Part shown: positions 1 to 8,427 of the stretch, one piece after another
Numbering within the stretch: the stretch's first letter is position 1
Layout: the number at the start of each line of letters is the position of its first letter
Source of the DNA: Priestia aryabhattai
GTDB lineage: Bacteria; Bacillota; Bacilli; Bacillales; Bacillaceae_H
Direction of reading: 5' to 3'
Length of the DNA stretch: 64,000 nt
NCBI RefSeq assembly: GCF_023715685.1
Contig: NZ_JAMBOQ010000002.1
Coordinates: 124,001 to 188,000 of the forward strand
The notes under the pieces: model-generated
Told to the model about the DNA's origin: nothing
Databases searched by the model: none
What the model saw: the letters and a program-made list of their open reading frames with translations, nothing else
Made by a program: the position numbers and the translations under genes

Positions 1-30
1 AGATTTTAAAGAGGAAGGAGGCTAATTGAA

Positions 31-354
31 GTGGCACGCATCATCAACTTCTGGTCATTTACGTTTGCATTACTGTGCGGGGGTTTGTTTTTTCTCGCTT
101 TTAATCACCCTTCATTATTGTATATAAATTTTTGTTTAGCAATTATTCTATTTTTTATCGGTATCGCAGGGTTCTTTAGAATAAACAATTGGGCATCGGC
201 TCTAAGAAGTGTGTTGACAGTGGTAATTGGTGGTATATTAATTCTAGTTACAAGATTTATTATCTTTATCCAAACGTTAAAAACAAGCAGATCCTTAGCA
301 AGGATCCGGTTGTTTAACAATGAATTTAAAGTTAGCAGTACATATCTGACGTAG
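31..354 (+). CDS. small membrane protein, unknown function
   Basis: A 107-residue protein of unknown function. The GTG start follows a strong ribosome binding site (GAGGAAGGAGG) by a suitable distance. The first 75 residues hold three likely membrane segments (about residues 8-25, 30-50 and 60-80). A short basic cytoplasmic tail follows (KTSRSLARIR). No catalytic or binding motif is visible. The gene stands alone and is convergent with the DUF4190-like gene downstream. I do not recognise the family; the clean start signal is the main reason to call it real. Confidence 0.55.
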   Translation: MARIINFWSFTFALLCGGLFFLAFNHPSLLYINFCLAIILFFIGIAGFFRINNWASALRSVLTVVIGGILILVTRFIIFIQTLKTSRSLARIRLFNNEFKVSSTYLT

Positions 355-432
355 AAATCATGATAACCTTATGCAAGATTATTACCTTCTTACATTCCTT
401 TTTGCTACTTATGATAAAAAACCCAAGTCTTT

Positions 433-717
433 CTACTCCATCGTGGTTCCCGCAAATACAAACGTAATAATTCCTAACACAAAGAGTAGCTGAGAAACCA
501 CTCCTACTATACTGCAGATAAGTCCGGAAATAGCGAGCCCTTTACCGCCTTGATTGGTAGCGGCTATTTCATTTGATGCTTTCTTATAGAGAAAAATGCC
601 AATAATACCTGTAATAAAACCGATGATAGGAATAAAAATGGACAGGACACCTAGAGTTAGAGAAACAATAGAGGTGGTATTTACTTGAGGTTTTGTATTA
701 GTTTCCAATGTATTCAC
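433..717 (-). CDS. DUF4190-like small membrane protein
   Basis: A 94-residue protein with a polar N-terminus rich in Asn and Thr, then two hydrophobic segments (about residues 17-45 and 60-90). Between them lies the stretch KKASNEIAATNQGGKGLAISGL. The pattern of a Gly/Ile-rich first helix, a K-x-A-x-x-E-I linker and GG-KGLAI before the second helix is typical of DUF4190 proteins of Gram-positive bacteria. Those are small membrane proteins with no assigned biochemical role. It is transcribed alone and its promoter region faces the lipoprotein gene on the other strand. Confidence 0.7.
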   Translation of the reverse strand: MNTLETNTKPQVNTTSIVSLTLGVLSIFIPIIGFITGIIGIFLYKKASNEIAATNQGGKGLAISGLICSIVGVVSQLLFVLGIITFVFAGTTME

Positions 718-858
718 TCCCTATAAATTTTACTTTTTTGATTATACCATAAAAAGGAAATGGTGTTGTTGAGATAACAAAACCTTTTATAATTAGATTA
801 AATGTGTAAAAATGTTATGTATTGTCATTTATTTTTTATGGATAGGAAAGGACGTAGT

Positions 859-1296
859 ATGTTAAGACAATTTGTTTTAAGCCTGAGTAGCGGGCTTCTT
901 GCATGTGGACTTACCGCATGCCAAAGTAACAATGAGACAGTAAAACTAAAAAAGGAACCAAAAACCATCTCTATTTCTCAATCGAAAGGATACAATGGTT
1001 TTTATGATGACTATTTCTACTCTTCACAAGATCAAAAGGTGACAGAAACGATAGAAAGAGCTATTGAATCGGCTGCTCCAACTAATAAAAATGTGATGAT
1101 TCTAAGACCTATGTACGATATTTATATTGAATACAAAGATTCTTCCCATAAAGAAATGCATTTAACCTTAACAGACAGGGGAGAACAGGGCTATTTATCA
1201 ACAAATAATTCAAACAAAGAAACACCAACAAAATTTTATAAACTGAGCAAACAAGATCTCAAAAATATAACCGATCTCATTGGCGATAAAGCTTAA
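859..1296 (+). CDS. putative lipoprotein, unknown function
   Basis: A 145-residue exported lipoprotein. I start it at the ATG at 859, because the sequence from there is a classic lipoprotein signal: MLRQ, a hydrophobic core, then the lipobox LTAC with the lipidated Cys at about residue 20. AGGAAAGGACG lies just upstream. The open frame extends further upstream but would bury the signal peptide. The mature part is polar and rich in Lys, Ser and Asp, with no recognised domain. It probably sits on the outer face of the cytoplasmic membrane. Confidence 0.65.
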   Translation: MLRQFVLSLSSGLLACGLTACQSNNETVKLKKEPKTISISQSKGYNGFYDDYFYSSQDQKVTETIERAIESAAPTNKNVMILRPMYDIYIEYKDSSHKEMHLTLTDRGEQGYLSTNNSNKETPTKFYKLSKQDLKNITDLIGDKA

Positions 1297-1386
1297 TTTA
1301 TGAGGATTTTTACAAAAGTTAATTGTGTCCTCTATCTACATGTATTATAGTAAAAGATGCAGTTTTAAAATGAGAAAGGAGATTAT

Positions 1387-1692
1387 ATGGGGAATTTGTT
1401 TAAACATGCTTCAAACGTATCAAAAACCGCTTTTCTTGCTACACTGATTTTGTATATCATTATTATAGCGTCTTTTATTCCGTCAATTGTATTTGCGGGG
1501 AATGTATTTGCTATACTAATCAAAATAGCAGCAGCACTTGTAATCTTAGTGACAATCCTAGGGATGATTTATTCTTTCTTTATTAAAGGCGGCCAAAAAT
1601 TTCTTTTTTTACTGTTACATGCCGCTTCTTTATTCATTGTCTTGTTTAGTATCTCTGCTTTTATGATAGCTAAAAGCGCTGAGTTGACATAG
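1387..1692 (+). CDS. small membrane protein, unknown function
   Basis: A 101-residue, very hydrophobic protein with three predicted membrane helices (about residues 14-36, 40-62 and 70-95). GAGAAAGGAG sits 6-7 bases before the ATG, and an intrinsic terminator follows at 1719. No family is recognised and no catalytic residues are visible. The gene lies between two other small envelope-protein genes, but separate spacing and terminators suggest independent transcription. Confidence 0.6.
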   Translation: MGNLFKHASNVSKTAFLATLILYIIIIASFIPSIVFAGNVFAILIKIAAALVILVTILGMIYSFFIKGGQKFLFLLLHAASLFIVLFSISAFMIAKSAELT

Positions 1693-1718
1693 TGAAGAGG
1701 AATTACATATGCAAAAAG

Positions 1719-1740
1719 GCAGGAGGACTCCTGCTTTTTT
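1719..1740 (+). terminator. intrinsic terminator
   Basis: A 7-bp perfect stem (GCAGGAG/CTCCTGC) with a 2-base minimal loop is followed by six T residues. It lies 27 bases after the stop codon of the 1387 gene. Confidence 0.75.
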
Positions 1741-2038
1741 ATTTTTAGCTATATACATGCAATCGCTATGCTTTTATACTACCTGAGCTCAATGTTTACT
1801 ACTCTATCTTCCTGTTCTTCTCACGGTTGCTTGGTCTTCATTCTGCCACGTTGATTTGATTAAGCTCTTTCCCATCCTTATTAATATTCTAACTTTTATA
1901 GCCGCGCCGGACTTGTTTAACAAGAAAAAAGAAGGAAAAGAAATAAATAGAAGATGTGATAATTTGGAAATAACCATAACCTTAGCAGCGGGTAGGTTTT
2001 TTTTATTTTTATCCTGTTATAAGAGAAAGGAGGATAAT

Positions 2039-2251
2039 ATGACGAAATGGTATAAGCATGCGCTGACCTCTTTTGCTGTAGGTGTTTTAAGCTTTGTATG
2101 TTTTATGATTTATAGTAAAGTAGCAGCAAATGCCAATCTTCAGTTGAGTCAGGCGTTGTTTATTTCAATTGGTATAGGCATTGGTTCAGTCCCAGTATCC
2201 TTTTTTGTAGCGTATCAAAAGAACAAAGAGAAGAGAAAGTTTCATAGCTAA
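2039..2251 (+). CDS. small two-helix membrane protein
   Basis: A 70-residue protein. The frame is open from 1856, but the ATG at 2039 is preceded by an excellent ribosome binding site (AGAAAGGAGG) and starts a sensible protein: a short basic N-terminus (MTKWYKH), helix 1 (about 10-27), helix 2 (about 38-60) and a Lys/Arg-rich cytoplasmic end (KNKEKRKFHS). No family is recognised. The upstream extension reads as non-coding. Confidence 0.55.
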   Translation: MTKWYKHALTSFAVGVLSFVCFMIYSKVAANANLQLSQALFISIGIGIGSVPVSFFVAYQKNKEKRKFHS

Positions 2252-2479
2252 TTTGCTTATCAAATGCTTAAAAGTACTACTTTTAAGGATGTTTTATAGA
2301 GTTATCTTGCTTGCTATATTTATAAATAGGCAATATAGGTTTTACCTAGACTCATCTAAAAAAATAACTAAAAGAATAAATTATAATAATTTTTAAGAAA
2401 ATTTTAATAACTAACTAAGAAAATTCTAATTTCCTCTTTATTTTTTTGTAAGTTGTCTCATTTAAGATAGAAGTAATCG

Positions 2480-2557
2480 AGTAGCCCACCTTATTTTGGA
2501 TGGATTAAAGCTAGATAAGGTTGTATGACGAAAATACGAATGGGTAACCTCACTACT
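2480..2557 (+). promoter_or_regulatory. candidate structured 5' leader of the SulP gene
   Basis: In the 330-bp gap before the anion transporter, several complementary segments nest like a three-way junction. AGTAG (2480-2484) pairs with CTACT (2553-2557). CCCA (2485-2488) pairs with TGGG (2541-2544). ACCTTA (2488-2493) pairs with TAAGGT (2516-2521). GTAT (2523-2526) pairs with ATAC (2533-2536). I cannot match it to a riboswitch class I know. The pairing was found by eye and could be chance in AT-rich DNA. Confidence 0.3.
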
Positions 2558-2581
2558 TAAAATGGAGGCTGATGTACACTT

Positions 2582-3844
2582 ATGAATCTAGAGGTTTTTC
2601 GAAATTACTCCTTGCATCATTTGAAGAAAGATATACTATCAGGTATTGTTGTTGGCATTATAGCTATACCTTTAGGGTTAGGATTTGCGATAGCTTCTGG
2701 AATATCGCCTGTTACAGGACTTTATACAACGATTGTAGCGGGATTGTTAATTGCTATTTTAGGTGGATGTAGGTTTCAAATTGCAGGACCTACCGGTGCG
2801 TTTGTTCCAGTTTTATTAGGTATCGTATTGCAATATGGCTATGAAAATTTATTAATTGCGGGCTTTATGTCCGGAATTCTCCTCATTATCTTTGCGCTAT
2901 GCAAAGTAGGAGTTTTAATCAAGTTTTTTCCGTCATCTATTATTGTAGGATTTCAGTCGGGGATTGCGCTGATTATCTTTAGTGGGCAGATCCCAAACTT
3001 TCTTGGATTACACGCTATTGAAAAATATCAGTATTTTCATTTGAATATAAAAGAGATTGTTGGTAATTTACACTTCATCAACATCTATAGCATCGCTACA
3101 GCGGTATTGTGCTTAGTTACAATTTTAGTTGTTCTTTACTTTTCACCTAAATCGCTGGGGCTGTCCTATTTACTTGGAATTATTGTATCAACTGGCTTGG
3201 CTTCTTATTTCTTTTCAAATCAGTTTGAAACCATTGGTTCCATTTATGGAAAGATACCTAGTCATTTTCCGGCGCCAACGTTTCCTGATATAACAATGGA
3301 GAGGGTTGTAACTCTTTTACCTTCTGCTTTTGTGATTGCTATACTTGTAGGGTTACAATCTTTACTGACAGCTCGCGTTGCAGATGAAATGACGAAATCA
3401 AAGCACAGCAGCAAAAAAGAACTGATCGGCCAAGGAATTGTAAATATGGTGACGCCGCTGTTTTCAGGTATTCCTGCAGCGGGGGAAATTGCAAGAACTG
3501 TTACCAATATTAAAAACGGCGCTTCGTCTCCAATTGCAGGAATCACGCATGCTATCTTTGTTTTGATTGTGCTGTTAGTACTCGCTCCATATGCTTCATA
3601 CGTTGCACTTGCTAGTCTCGCCCCAGTTTTAATGGTCGTGGCATGGAACATAAGTAAGAAAGAACAGTTTTCAAAGGTGGTAAAAGAAAAATCATTTCAT
3701 TCGCTGGTTTTACTCACGACCTTTTTGTTAACGGTTTTTACAAACTTGACGATAGGAATAGGCGTTGGATTGTGCTTATCTGGTGTACACTTTATGATAA
3801 AAAAGACCAAAGAAAAACAAAAATTATTAAGAAAAACTGGTTAA
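2582..3844 (+). CDS. SulP family inorganic anion transporter
   Basis: A 420-residue integral membrane protein of the SulP (SLC26) family, which moves sulfate, bicarbonate or other anions. The N-terminal half has the family hallmarks: an opening DILSGIVVGIIAIPLGLGFAIASG segment split by polar residues, GLYTTIVAG, and GPTGAFVPVL near residue 64. About ten hydrophobic segments follow. The protein stops at KKTKEKQKLLRKTG directly after the transport domain, so the C-terminal STAS domain of most family members is absent. Its substrate cannot be read from sequence. The GGAGG motif lies about 13 bases before this ATG, farther than usual; another ATG in a different frame (2572) is closer but opens only a short shadow frame. 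Confidence 0.85.
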   Translation: MNLEVFRNYSLHHLKKDILSGIVVGIIAIPLGLGFAIASGISPVTGLYTTIVAGLLIAILGGCRFQIAGPTGAFVPVLLGIVLQYGYENLLIAGFMSGILLIIFALCKVGVLIKFFPSSIIVGFQSGIALIIFSGQIPNFLGLHAIEKYQYFHLNIKEIVGNLHFINIYSIATAVLCLVTILVVLYFSPKSLGLSYLLGIIVSTGLASYFFSNQFETIGSIYGKIPSHFPAPTFPDITMERVVTLLPSAFVIAILVGLQSLLTARVADEMTKSKHSSKKELIGQGIVNMVTPLFSGIPAAGEIARTVTNIKNGASSPIAGITHAIFVLIVLLVLAPYASYVALASLAPVLMVVAWNISKKEQFSKVVKEKSFHSLVLLTTFLLTVFTNLTIGIGVGLCLSGVHFMIKKTKEKQKLLRKTG

Positions 3845-3877
3845 CAGAACAGTTTGTAGGATTAAATTATATAAAGA

Positions 3878-3911
3878 GCCTCTAGAGTGAATATCATCTA
3901 GAGGCCTTTTT
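3878..3911 (+). terminator. intrinsic terminator of the SulP gene
   Basis: A 9-bp stem (GCCTCTAGA/TCTAGAGGC) with a 10-base loop is followed by a T run. Confidence 0.8.
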
Positions 3912-3941
3912 GATTTTTATCTCTGGAAAATTTTAAAGTTA

Positions 3942-4006
3942 TTGACAATGATTATCACTCGAGTATAATGTATAGAGCAGAATTATTGATAAAGATTATC
4001 ATTATC
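3942..4006 (+). promoter_or_regulatory. sigma-A promoter overlapped by two Fur boxes
   Basis: TTGACA (3942-3947) and TATAAT (3964-3969) are separated by 16 bases, a near-consensus sigma-A promoter. A diverged Fur-box-like sequence (3944-3962) covers the spacer. A second box (3988-4006, GATAAAGATTATCATTATC) differs from the 19-bp Fur consensus at a single position and lies just past the expected transcription start. Iron repression of the following lipoprotein gene is therefore expected. Confidence 0.85.
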
Positions 4007-4038
4007 AATTAAATATAACCTAAAAGGAGAAGGTCAAC

Positions 4039-4956
4039 CTGAAAAAGCTATTTTTTATCCCATTCCTACTTATATTAACCATTATTGTTAGTGCGTGTGG
4101 AAACAGCACCACGACAAATGGGAAGAATGATGGTAACACGGAAAATGAAACATTTACATACGAATCAGAAACTGGACCTGTTAAGGTTCCTAAAAATCCT
4201 AAAAGAATAGTGGCCCTCAGTAACGGCCCTAATGTAATGTCATTAGGAGGAAAGCTCGTTGGAATTGATGAGTGGAGCAGCATGAATCCGCTTTTTAAAG
4301 AAAAAGTAAAAGGAGTAGAAGTGGTATCAGAGGATGATTTGGAGAAGATCATGGAGCTGAAACCGGATTTGATTATAGCCGGATCTGAAATGAAAAACAT
4401 TAAAAAACTAAATAAAATAGCTCCTACAGTTGTTTATACTTGGGGGAAATTAGATTATTTGAATCAGCAAATAGAAATTGGAAAGCTATTAAACAAAGAA
4501 AAAGAAGCAAAAGAGTGGGTGAATGATTTTCAAAAACGTGCAGCATCTGCAGGAGAAGCAATACGTAAAAAAATTGGTAAGGATGCCACTGTTTCTGTGA
4601 TTGAAAGCGGCAATAAAGAGTTTTATGTATTTGGAAATAACTATGCGCGCGGAACAGAAGTATTGTATCAGGCAATGAAACTAAACATACCTAAAAAAGT
4701 AAAAGAGAAAGCACTTGCATCAGGTATCTATACGTTTTCTTCAGAATTACTTCCTGAGTTTGCAGGGGATTATATCATCTTGAGTAAAAGCACAGATGGC
4801 GATAATTCATTTTTAAAAACGAGTGTGTGGAAGAACATACCTGCGGTTAAAAACAACCGTGTATTGGAAATTAATACGAAAGCATCCACTTACAGTGATC
4901 CAATAACGTTAGAATATCTTTTAGGATATTTTGAAAAGTCATTTCTCAAAAAATAG
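4039..4956 (+). CDS. iron-siderophore ABC transporter substrate-binding lipoprotein (CTG start)
   Basis: A periplasmic-binding-protein-like lipoprotein (FepB/FhuD/FeuA class, PF01497) that captures ferric siderophores outside the membrane. The full frame includes a lipoprotein signal, KKLFFIPFLLILTIIVSACG, with the lipidated Cys in VSAC. Then come GPVKVPKNPKRIV, LKPDLIIAG and the two-lobe fold to residue 305. In-frame TAA at 4021 leaves only a CTG at 4039 as a possible start before the signal peptide; AAAGGAG sits 9 bases upstream of it. A start at the internal GTG (4210) would delete the signal peptide and cannot give an exported protein. No permease or ATPase gene is adjacent, so it must use components encoded elsewhere. 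Two Fur boxes precede it. Confidence 0.85.
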   Translation: MKKLFFIPFLLILTIIVSACGNSTTTNGKNDGNTENETFTYESETGPVKVPKNPKRIVALSNGPNVMSLGGKLVGIDEWSSMNPLFKEKVKGVEVVSEDDLEKIMELKPDLIIAGSEMKNIKKLNKIAPTVVYTWGKLDYLNQQIEIGKLLNKEKEAKEWVNDFQKRAASAGEAIRKKIGKDATVSVIESGNKEFYVFGNNYARGTEVLYQAMKLNIPKKVKEKALASGIYTFSSELLPEFAGDYIILSKSTDGDNSFLKTSVWKNIPAVKNNRVLEINTKASTYSDPITLEYLLGYFEKSFLKK

Positions 4957-5056
4957 TATGTAAGAATATCTCTTCCTGTTAACGTGCACCCTATATATAA
5001 TATGGTGTTCGGTACCAACGCTTTCACAGGAGTTGTAAAAACAGATATAAGCTTTT

Positions 5057-5094
5057 ACTCCCCTATAAATCTTTTGCTCGATTTATAGGGGAGT
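5057..5094. terminator. stem-loop, probable bidirectional terminator
   Basis: A 14-bp perfect stem (ACTCCCCTATAAAT with its complement) and a 10-base loop lie between the convergent siderophore-binding and phosphotriesterase-like genes. The flanking T/A runs are short. Confidence 0.6.
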
Positions 5095-5130
5095 ATTTAT
5101 ATAGTAACGGAAAAAATGTCTACATTATTT

Positions 5131-6075
5131 TCACTTTCCTTCAAACCAACAGCGAGCGTTATCGAAAAGCATGTGCTGAATCTGTTGTTCGGTTACGCCT
5201 TTTCTTTTTAATTCGGGCACGACTTCTTCTAATACAAAGCTCATCGACCATTTTGGAAAACGTTCCTCAATCACGCCCTCTGGAAACCAGTCCATTGTAC
5301 AGCAGTAGTCTTGTGATAGGAACATGCGATTTGAATATCCTTGTTTAGCTAATTCCATGACCGTTTGATTTCTATTTTCGGTTGAACATTCTCTTGTTAG
5401 GCCGTAGCGGTCCATACCGATAAAGGCACCTTGATTTAATATGTTTAAAATATACTCGAGGTTATCCGTATCACCCGTATGTCCAATCAGAATTTGATTT
5501 GGATTAGCGCCTTCTTCCAGTAGGATGTCAAGCTGCTTTAAGCCTGTTCCGCTTGCAGGATGTGAATGCGTCATAATTGGCACTCCCGTTTTTTTATGAG
5601 CTCGTGCTACGGCGCGCATTACTTTTTCTACATCAGCTGTTACACCAGGTGCATCTGTGGCGCATTTTAAAAACCCAGCTTTAATAGATGTGTTTTGAAT
5701 ACCTACTTCTATATCTCTAACAAACAGCTCTGTCATATAGTCAATGCTTCGAGTTTGAAAGTGGGTAGGGATGTAGTTATACGTATAAATTCCTGTAGCT
5801 GCGATGATTTGAGTGTCCGTTTCACGGGCAATTCGTTCAATAAAGCGAATATCGCGCCCTTGTTCCATCACCGTAGAATCGCAGATTGTTTTAACTCCGA
5901 GCTTCTTCGCACGATTTACTTGTTCTGCTGCTTTTCCAACTTCTTGTTCCTCATCATATAAATGAGGAAACTGTGCATAAACAGATTCAGAACGAACGCG
6001 CATATGTTCATGGATTAATGTTAGCCCTAGTTCTGACGTATGGACTGGGCCTGTTACAGAATTGATAAATGTCAT
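5131..6075 (-). CDS. phosphotriesterase-family metal-dependent hydrolase
   Basis: A 314-residue amidohydrolase-superfamily enzyme of the phosphotriesterase/phosphotriesterase-like lactonase family. Visible metal-site features in order are the H-x-H pair in LIHEHM (about residues 22-24), the bridging Lys position in AGFLKCATD (about 143), His in MTHSHP (about 172), His in IGHTGD (about 201) and Asp in SQDYCC (about 256). These make a binuclear metal centre likely. The natural substrate in this family is usually a lactone or ester and cannot be told here. GAAAGGAAG precedes the ATG. The gene stands alone. Confidence 0.85.
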   Translation of the reverse strand: MTFINSVTGPVHTSELGLTLIHEHMRVRSESVYAQFPHLYDEEQEVGKAAEQVNRAKKLGVKTICDSTVMEQGRDIRFIERIARETDTQIIAATGIYTYNYIPTHFQTRSIDYMTELFVRDIEVGIQNTSIKAGFLKCATDAPGVTADVEKVMRAVARAHKKTGVPIMTHSHPASGTGLKQLDILLEEGANPNQILIGHTGDTDNLEYILNILNQGAFIGMDRYGLTRECSTENRNQTVMELAKQGYSNRMFLSQDYCCTMDWFPEGVIEERFPKWSMSFVLEEVVPELKRKGVTEQQIQHMLFDNARCWFEGK

Positions 6076-6244
6076 GTTACGCTTCCTTTCATGATATACC
6101 TGTAAATCAAATAGCGGGTGATTAGGTACAGTTTTAATTTAATCTGCTTTATTTATATAGAGACTACTGTTATAAAAAACACATATTGCGTTATACAACA
6201 TATGTGTTGTCTTACACAACACGCGGGATTTTACTCACTATGAC

Positions 6245-6282
6245 AAAAGATCCTTCTTTCCAAGCAGAAAGAAGGATCTTTT
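6245..6282 (-). terminator. intrinsic terminator of the CcdC-like gene
   Basis: A 16-bp stem (AAAAGATCCTTCTTTC and its complement) with a 6-base loop lies directly downstream of the minus-strand gene at 6304 and upstream of the phosphotriesterase-like gene. Confidence 0.75.
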
Positions 6283-6303
6283 AGTCACAGGTAATATTCG
6301 TGA

Positions 6304-6810
6304 TTATCCAGCATTTACGCTGTAGCTATCTCCGTTTAATTTACGGAATTTTAGATAGCTGCCAATTCTCCAAATAACAATATATATAAAAGCCAGTGTC
6401 ATCGTTAAGACCGCGAAGTCTATGGAATCTAAGCCTTTGAAGTATTGGCTTAATGCCATTCTTATGAAGATAATAGCGATAATCACATATTTAAAATTTT
6501 TATTTGGCTTTGAATAAATGAAGCCATCTTCTCTTACTTCATAGTCTGTTTGGCTGAGCATAATGAGTCCAAATATAACACCTAATAAACCAGCAATCAT
6601 CATTTCCCAGTAGGGAGGTAAGTGAAATGGTTGGCCCGGTATGTGCATCAGCTGACTTAGACTAAGTGAAAATGCAATCAATATGAAAAAAATAGGCGCT
6701 AATATACCAAGTCCATTCTTTTTAATGGGCTTATTTTTCTTTTTTAATTTTCTCCAAATAATAAATCCTATAAGAGCTACAACAAGTATATAAATAAGTA
6801 GCATTTCCAT
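6304..6810 (-). CDS. CcdC-like / DUF1453 membrane protein
   Basis: A 168-residue membrane protein. I use the ATG at 6810 because AAAAAGGAGG lies upstream; the open frame continues to 6894 but has no start signal there. Helices lie at about residues 1-20, 34-55, 68-88, 108-126 and 135-153, with a Lys-rich loop (KLKKKNKPIKK) after the first and TDYEVREDGFIYSKPNKNFK before the fourth. This layout and the YEVREDG..Y segment match the CcdC/DUF1453 family, linked in Bacillus to cytochrome c biogenesis by name only. No heme-binding CXXCH is present. Confidence 0.7.
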   Translation of the reverse strand: MEMLLIYILVVALIGFIIWRKLKKKNKPIKKNGLGILAPIFFILIAFSLSLSQLMHIPGQPFHLPPYWEMMIAGLLGVIFGLIMLSQTDYEVREDGFIYSKPNKNFKYVIIAIIFIRMALSQYFKGLDSIDFAVLTMTLAFIYIVIWRIGSYLKFRKLNGDSYSVNAG

Positions 6811-7091
6811 CGTAATTTTGCCTCCTTTTTTGTTTCTATGTTCGTACAATCCAATATTTAGTATAAACAATAAAGGGGAGAGGTAAAAGTGCATTATTTC
6901 ATTTTTTACACATGAGAATTCTCACTATTTTTATCATTGTTTCTTTAAGGTCTTTGAACATGTAGATTTTAATACGCCTCATTAACTATTTATTTCTTAT
7001 TTACCACAATATGTTAGAATTGTAGAAAACGAGAAAGCTTAAGGCAAGTAGATTCTATTTACACGTTGCCCTAGTTATAGAGGTGAATGAG

Positions 7092-7175
7092 TTGAAGTTA
7101 GGAAATCAGTTACAAAAATTAAGAGAAGAACAAAAGATGACTTTATCTGTTCCACATAATCAAGTTAGTAGCTAG
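7092..7175 (+). pseudogene. remnant of an XRE-type helix-turn-helix gene
   Basis: A TTG-initiated frame behind GAGGTGAATGAG reads LKLGNQLQKLREEQKMTLS and then runs out after a further eight codons. The first 19 residues are a textbook start of an XRE/Cro-type DNA-binding domain, but the rest of the helix-turn-helix is missing. I read it as the 5' stump of a deleted regulator gene. The rest of the 6811-7328 gap holds only this stump and the hairpin at 7188. Confidence 0.55.
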
Positions 7176-7187
7176 CTTATCATGCAC

Positions 7188-7220
7188 GGGCACCTAATAC
7201 GCTCATTGGGTGCTCTTTTT
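7188..7220 (+). terminator. intrinsic terminator after the XRE remnant
   Basis: An imperfect stem formed by GGGCACCTAA and TTGGGTGCTC is followed by five T residues. It survives although the upstream gene is truncated. Confidence 0.65.
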
Positions 7221-7328
7221 ATTGTTTCGAAGCAGGTATTAGCCTATACAAAGCTAAATAACTCTTATGACTGGTGTTACTAAATTTAATTTGTTCGGAT
7301 TTCATTGAACGCAAAAGGGGAGAAATAT

Positions 7329-8105
7329 ATGTTTGAAGAAAAGGTAGGTATTATTACGGGTGGAACGTCGGGGATTGGTTTAGCTACAGCAGAATTACTC
7401 ACAAAAGAAGGGATGTCTGTTGTTATTGCTTCTAGAAATAGTGAAAAAGGAGAAGAAGCTCTTTCTATATTAAGAAAGTGGTCACCTCAATCTATTTTTA
7501 TCAAAACGGATGTAACGAATAGTCAAGATGTTAAAAATCTTGTTAGCCAAACATACTCTACATTTGGAAAGATCGATGTTGGCTTTAATAATGCGGCTAA
7601 CACAGAGGCTTCCTCCAATGCTACACATCAGTTTAAAGAAGAAGACTTTGACCATTTAATTAACGTTACATTAAAAAGTGTATGGCTTTGTATGAAATAT
7701 CAGCTGCAGGTAATGACCAAACAAAACAGCGGTGTCATTGTTAATACATCGTCAATGGACGCTATTTTATGTTCACCAGGGACTGGCGTATACGCCGCTG
7801 GGAAAAGTGGGGTTATCGCTTTAACGAAGTCAGTTGCTCAAGAATATGGCCATCAACATATAAGAATTAATTCTCTCTGCCCAGGTGCATTTCGTACATC
7901 TATGCTAGAAGAAAAATTTTCAACTCTATCTTCTGAGGAAAAAGTAAAGCTCAATGAATCCTATCAAAAGTTAAATGCGCTAGGCAGAATTGGTGATCCG
8001 CTTGAAGCCGCAAAAGCAGTAAAATGGCTCCTTTCTGATGACGCATCTTTTGTTACGGGTCAAAACATTATTGTAGACGGTGGAATTGGATTTAGGTTTG
8101 AATAA
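7329..8105 (+). CDS. short-chain dehydrogenase/reductase (SDR)
   Basis: A 258-residue classical SDR. Start chosen at the ATG at 7329, behind AAAAGGGGAGAAA. The NAD(P)-binding motif TGGTSGIG is at about residues 10-17, NNAA (variant of NNAG) at about 90, the catalytic Ser in NTSSMDA at about 144, and Y-x-x-x-K (YAAGK) at about 158-162. The C-terminus ends in VTGQNIIVDGGIGFRFE, typical of tetrameric SDRs. RNSEK after the second strand mildly favours NADPH. Substrate unknown; no pathway partner lies next to it. Confidence 0.85.
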   Translation: MFEEKVGIITGGTSGIGLATAELLTKEGMSVVIASRNSEKGEEALSILRKWSPQSIFIKTDVTNSQDVKNLVSQTYSTFGKIDVGFNNAANTEASSNATHQFKEEDFDHLINVTLKSVWLCMKYQLQVMTKQNSGVIVNTSSMDAILCSPGTGVYAAGKSGVIALTKSVAQEYGHQHIRINSLCPGAFRTSMLEEKFSTLSSEEKVKLNESYQKLNALGRIGDPLEAAKAVKWLLSDDASFVTGQNIIVDGGIGFRFE

Positions 8106-8125
8106 GTTAAGAAGGCATCGTCTCA

Positions 8126-8287
8126 GTGCGAGATGAGTTGATACTTCTTGAAAAAGACCCGCACGAAGTATCTATAGCAGCAGTTAACGATGTGAAATTT
8201 AAAGACCGGTTTAATAAAGAGAAGCTGGATAGAGTTCTGCAAGTAGATGCATTGTCGAATAGTTTAAGGAAGGTCTTGCTGAAGTAG
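8126..8287 (+). other. short open frame, possible gene remnant
   Basis: A GTG-initiated frame of 53 codons begins VRDELILLEKDPHEVSIA and is rich in Glu, Lys and Asp, so it looks more like coding sequence than random DNA. It has no convincing ribosome binding site and I do not recognise it. It may be the relic of a larger gene between the SDR and the FbpB-like gene. Confidence 0.25.
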
Positions 8288-8387
8288 GTTAGTTCTGAAT
8301 AATATGTGAAGTTTTCGGTGGTGAAATCCTAGTGGAGCTACTGCTTCTTATATAAGTAAATTTGCTAAAAGATATGACTATAAAATA

Positions 8388-8427
8388 AAGTGATAAAGCT
8401 AACTGTACTAAGTTAGCTTTATCACTT
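8388..8427 (-). terminator. intrinsic terminator overlapping the end of the FbpB-like gene
   Basis: A 16-bp perfect stem (AAGTGATAAAGCTAAC and its complement, 8-base loop) covers the last codons and the stop of the minus-strand gene 8408..8539. A T-rich stretch follows on the minus strand. Confidence 0.75.

Noticed and set aside
3262..3651. Minus-strand frame inside the SulP gene
   Set aside because: Lies fully within a well-supported gene on the other strand and has no start signal.
6179..6222. ACACATAT..ATATGTGT inverted motifs upstream of the phosphotriesterase-like gene
   Set aside because: Imperfect and short in AT-rich DNA; may be an operator, but too weak to list as a feature.
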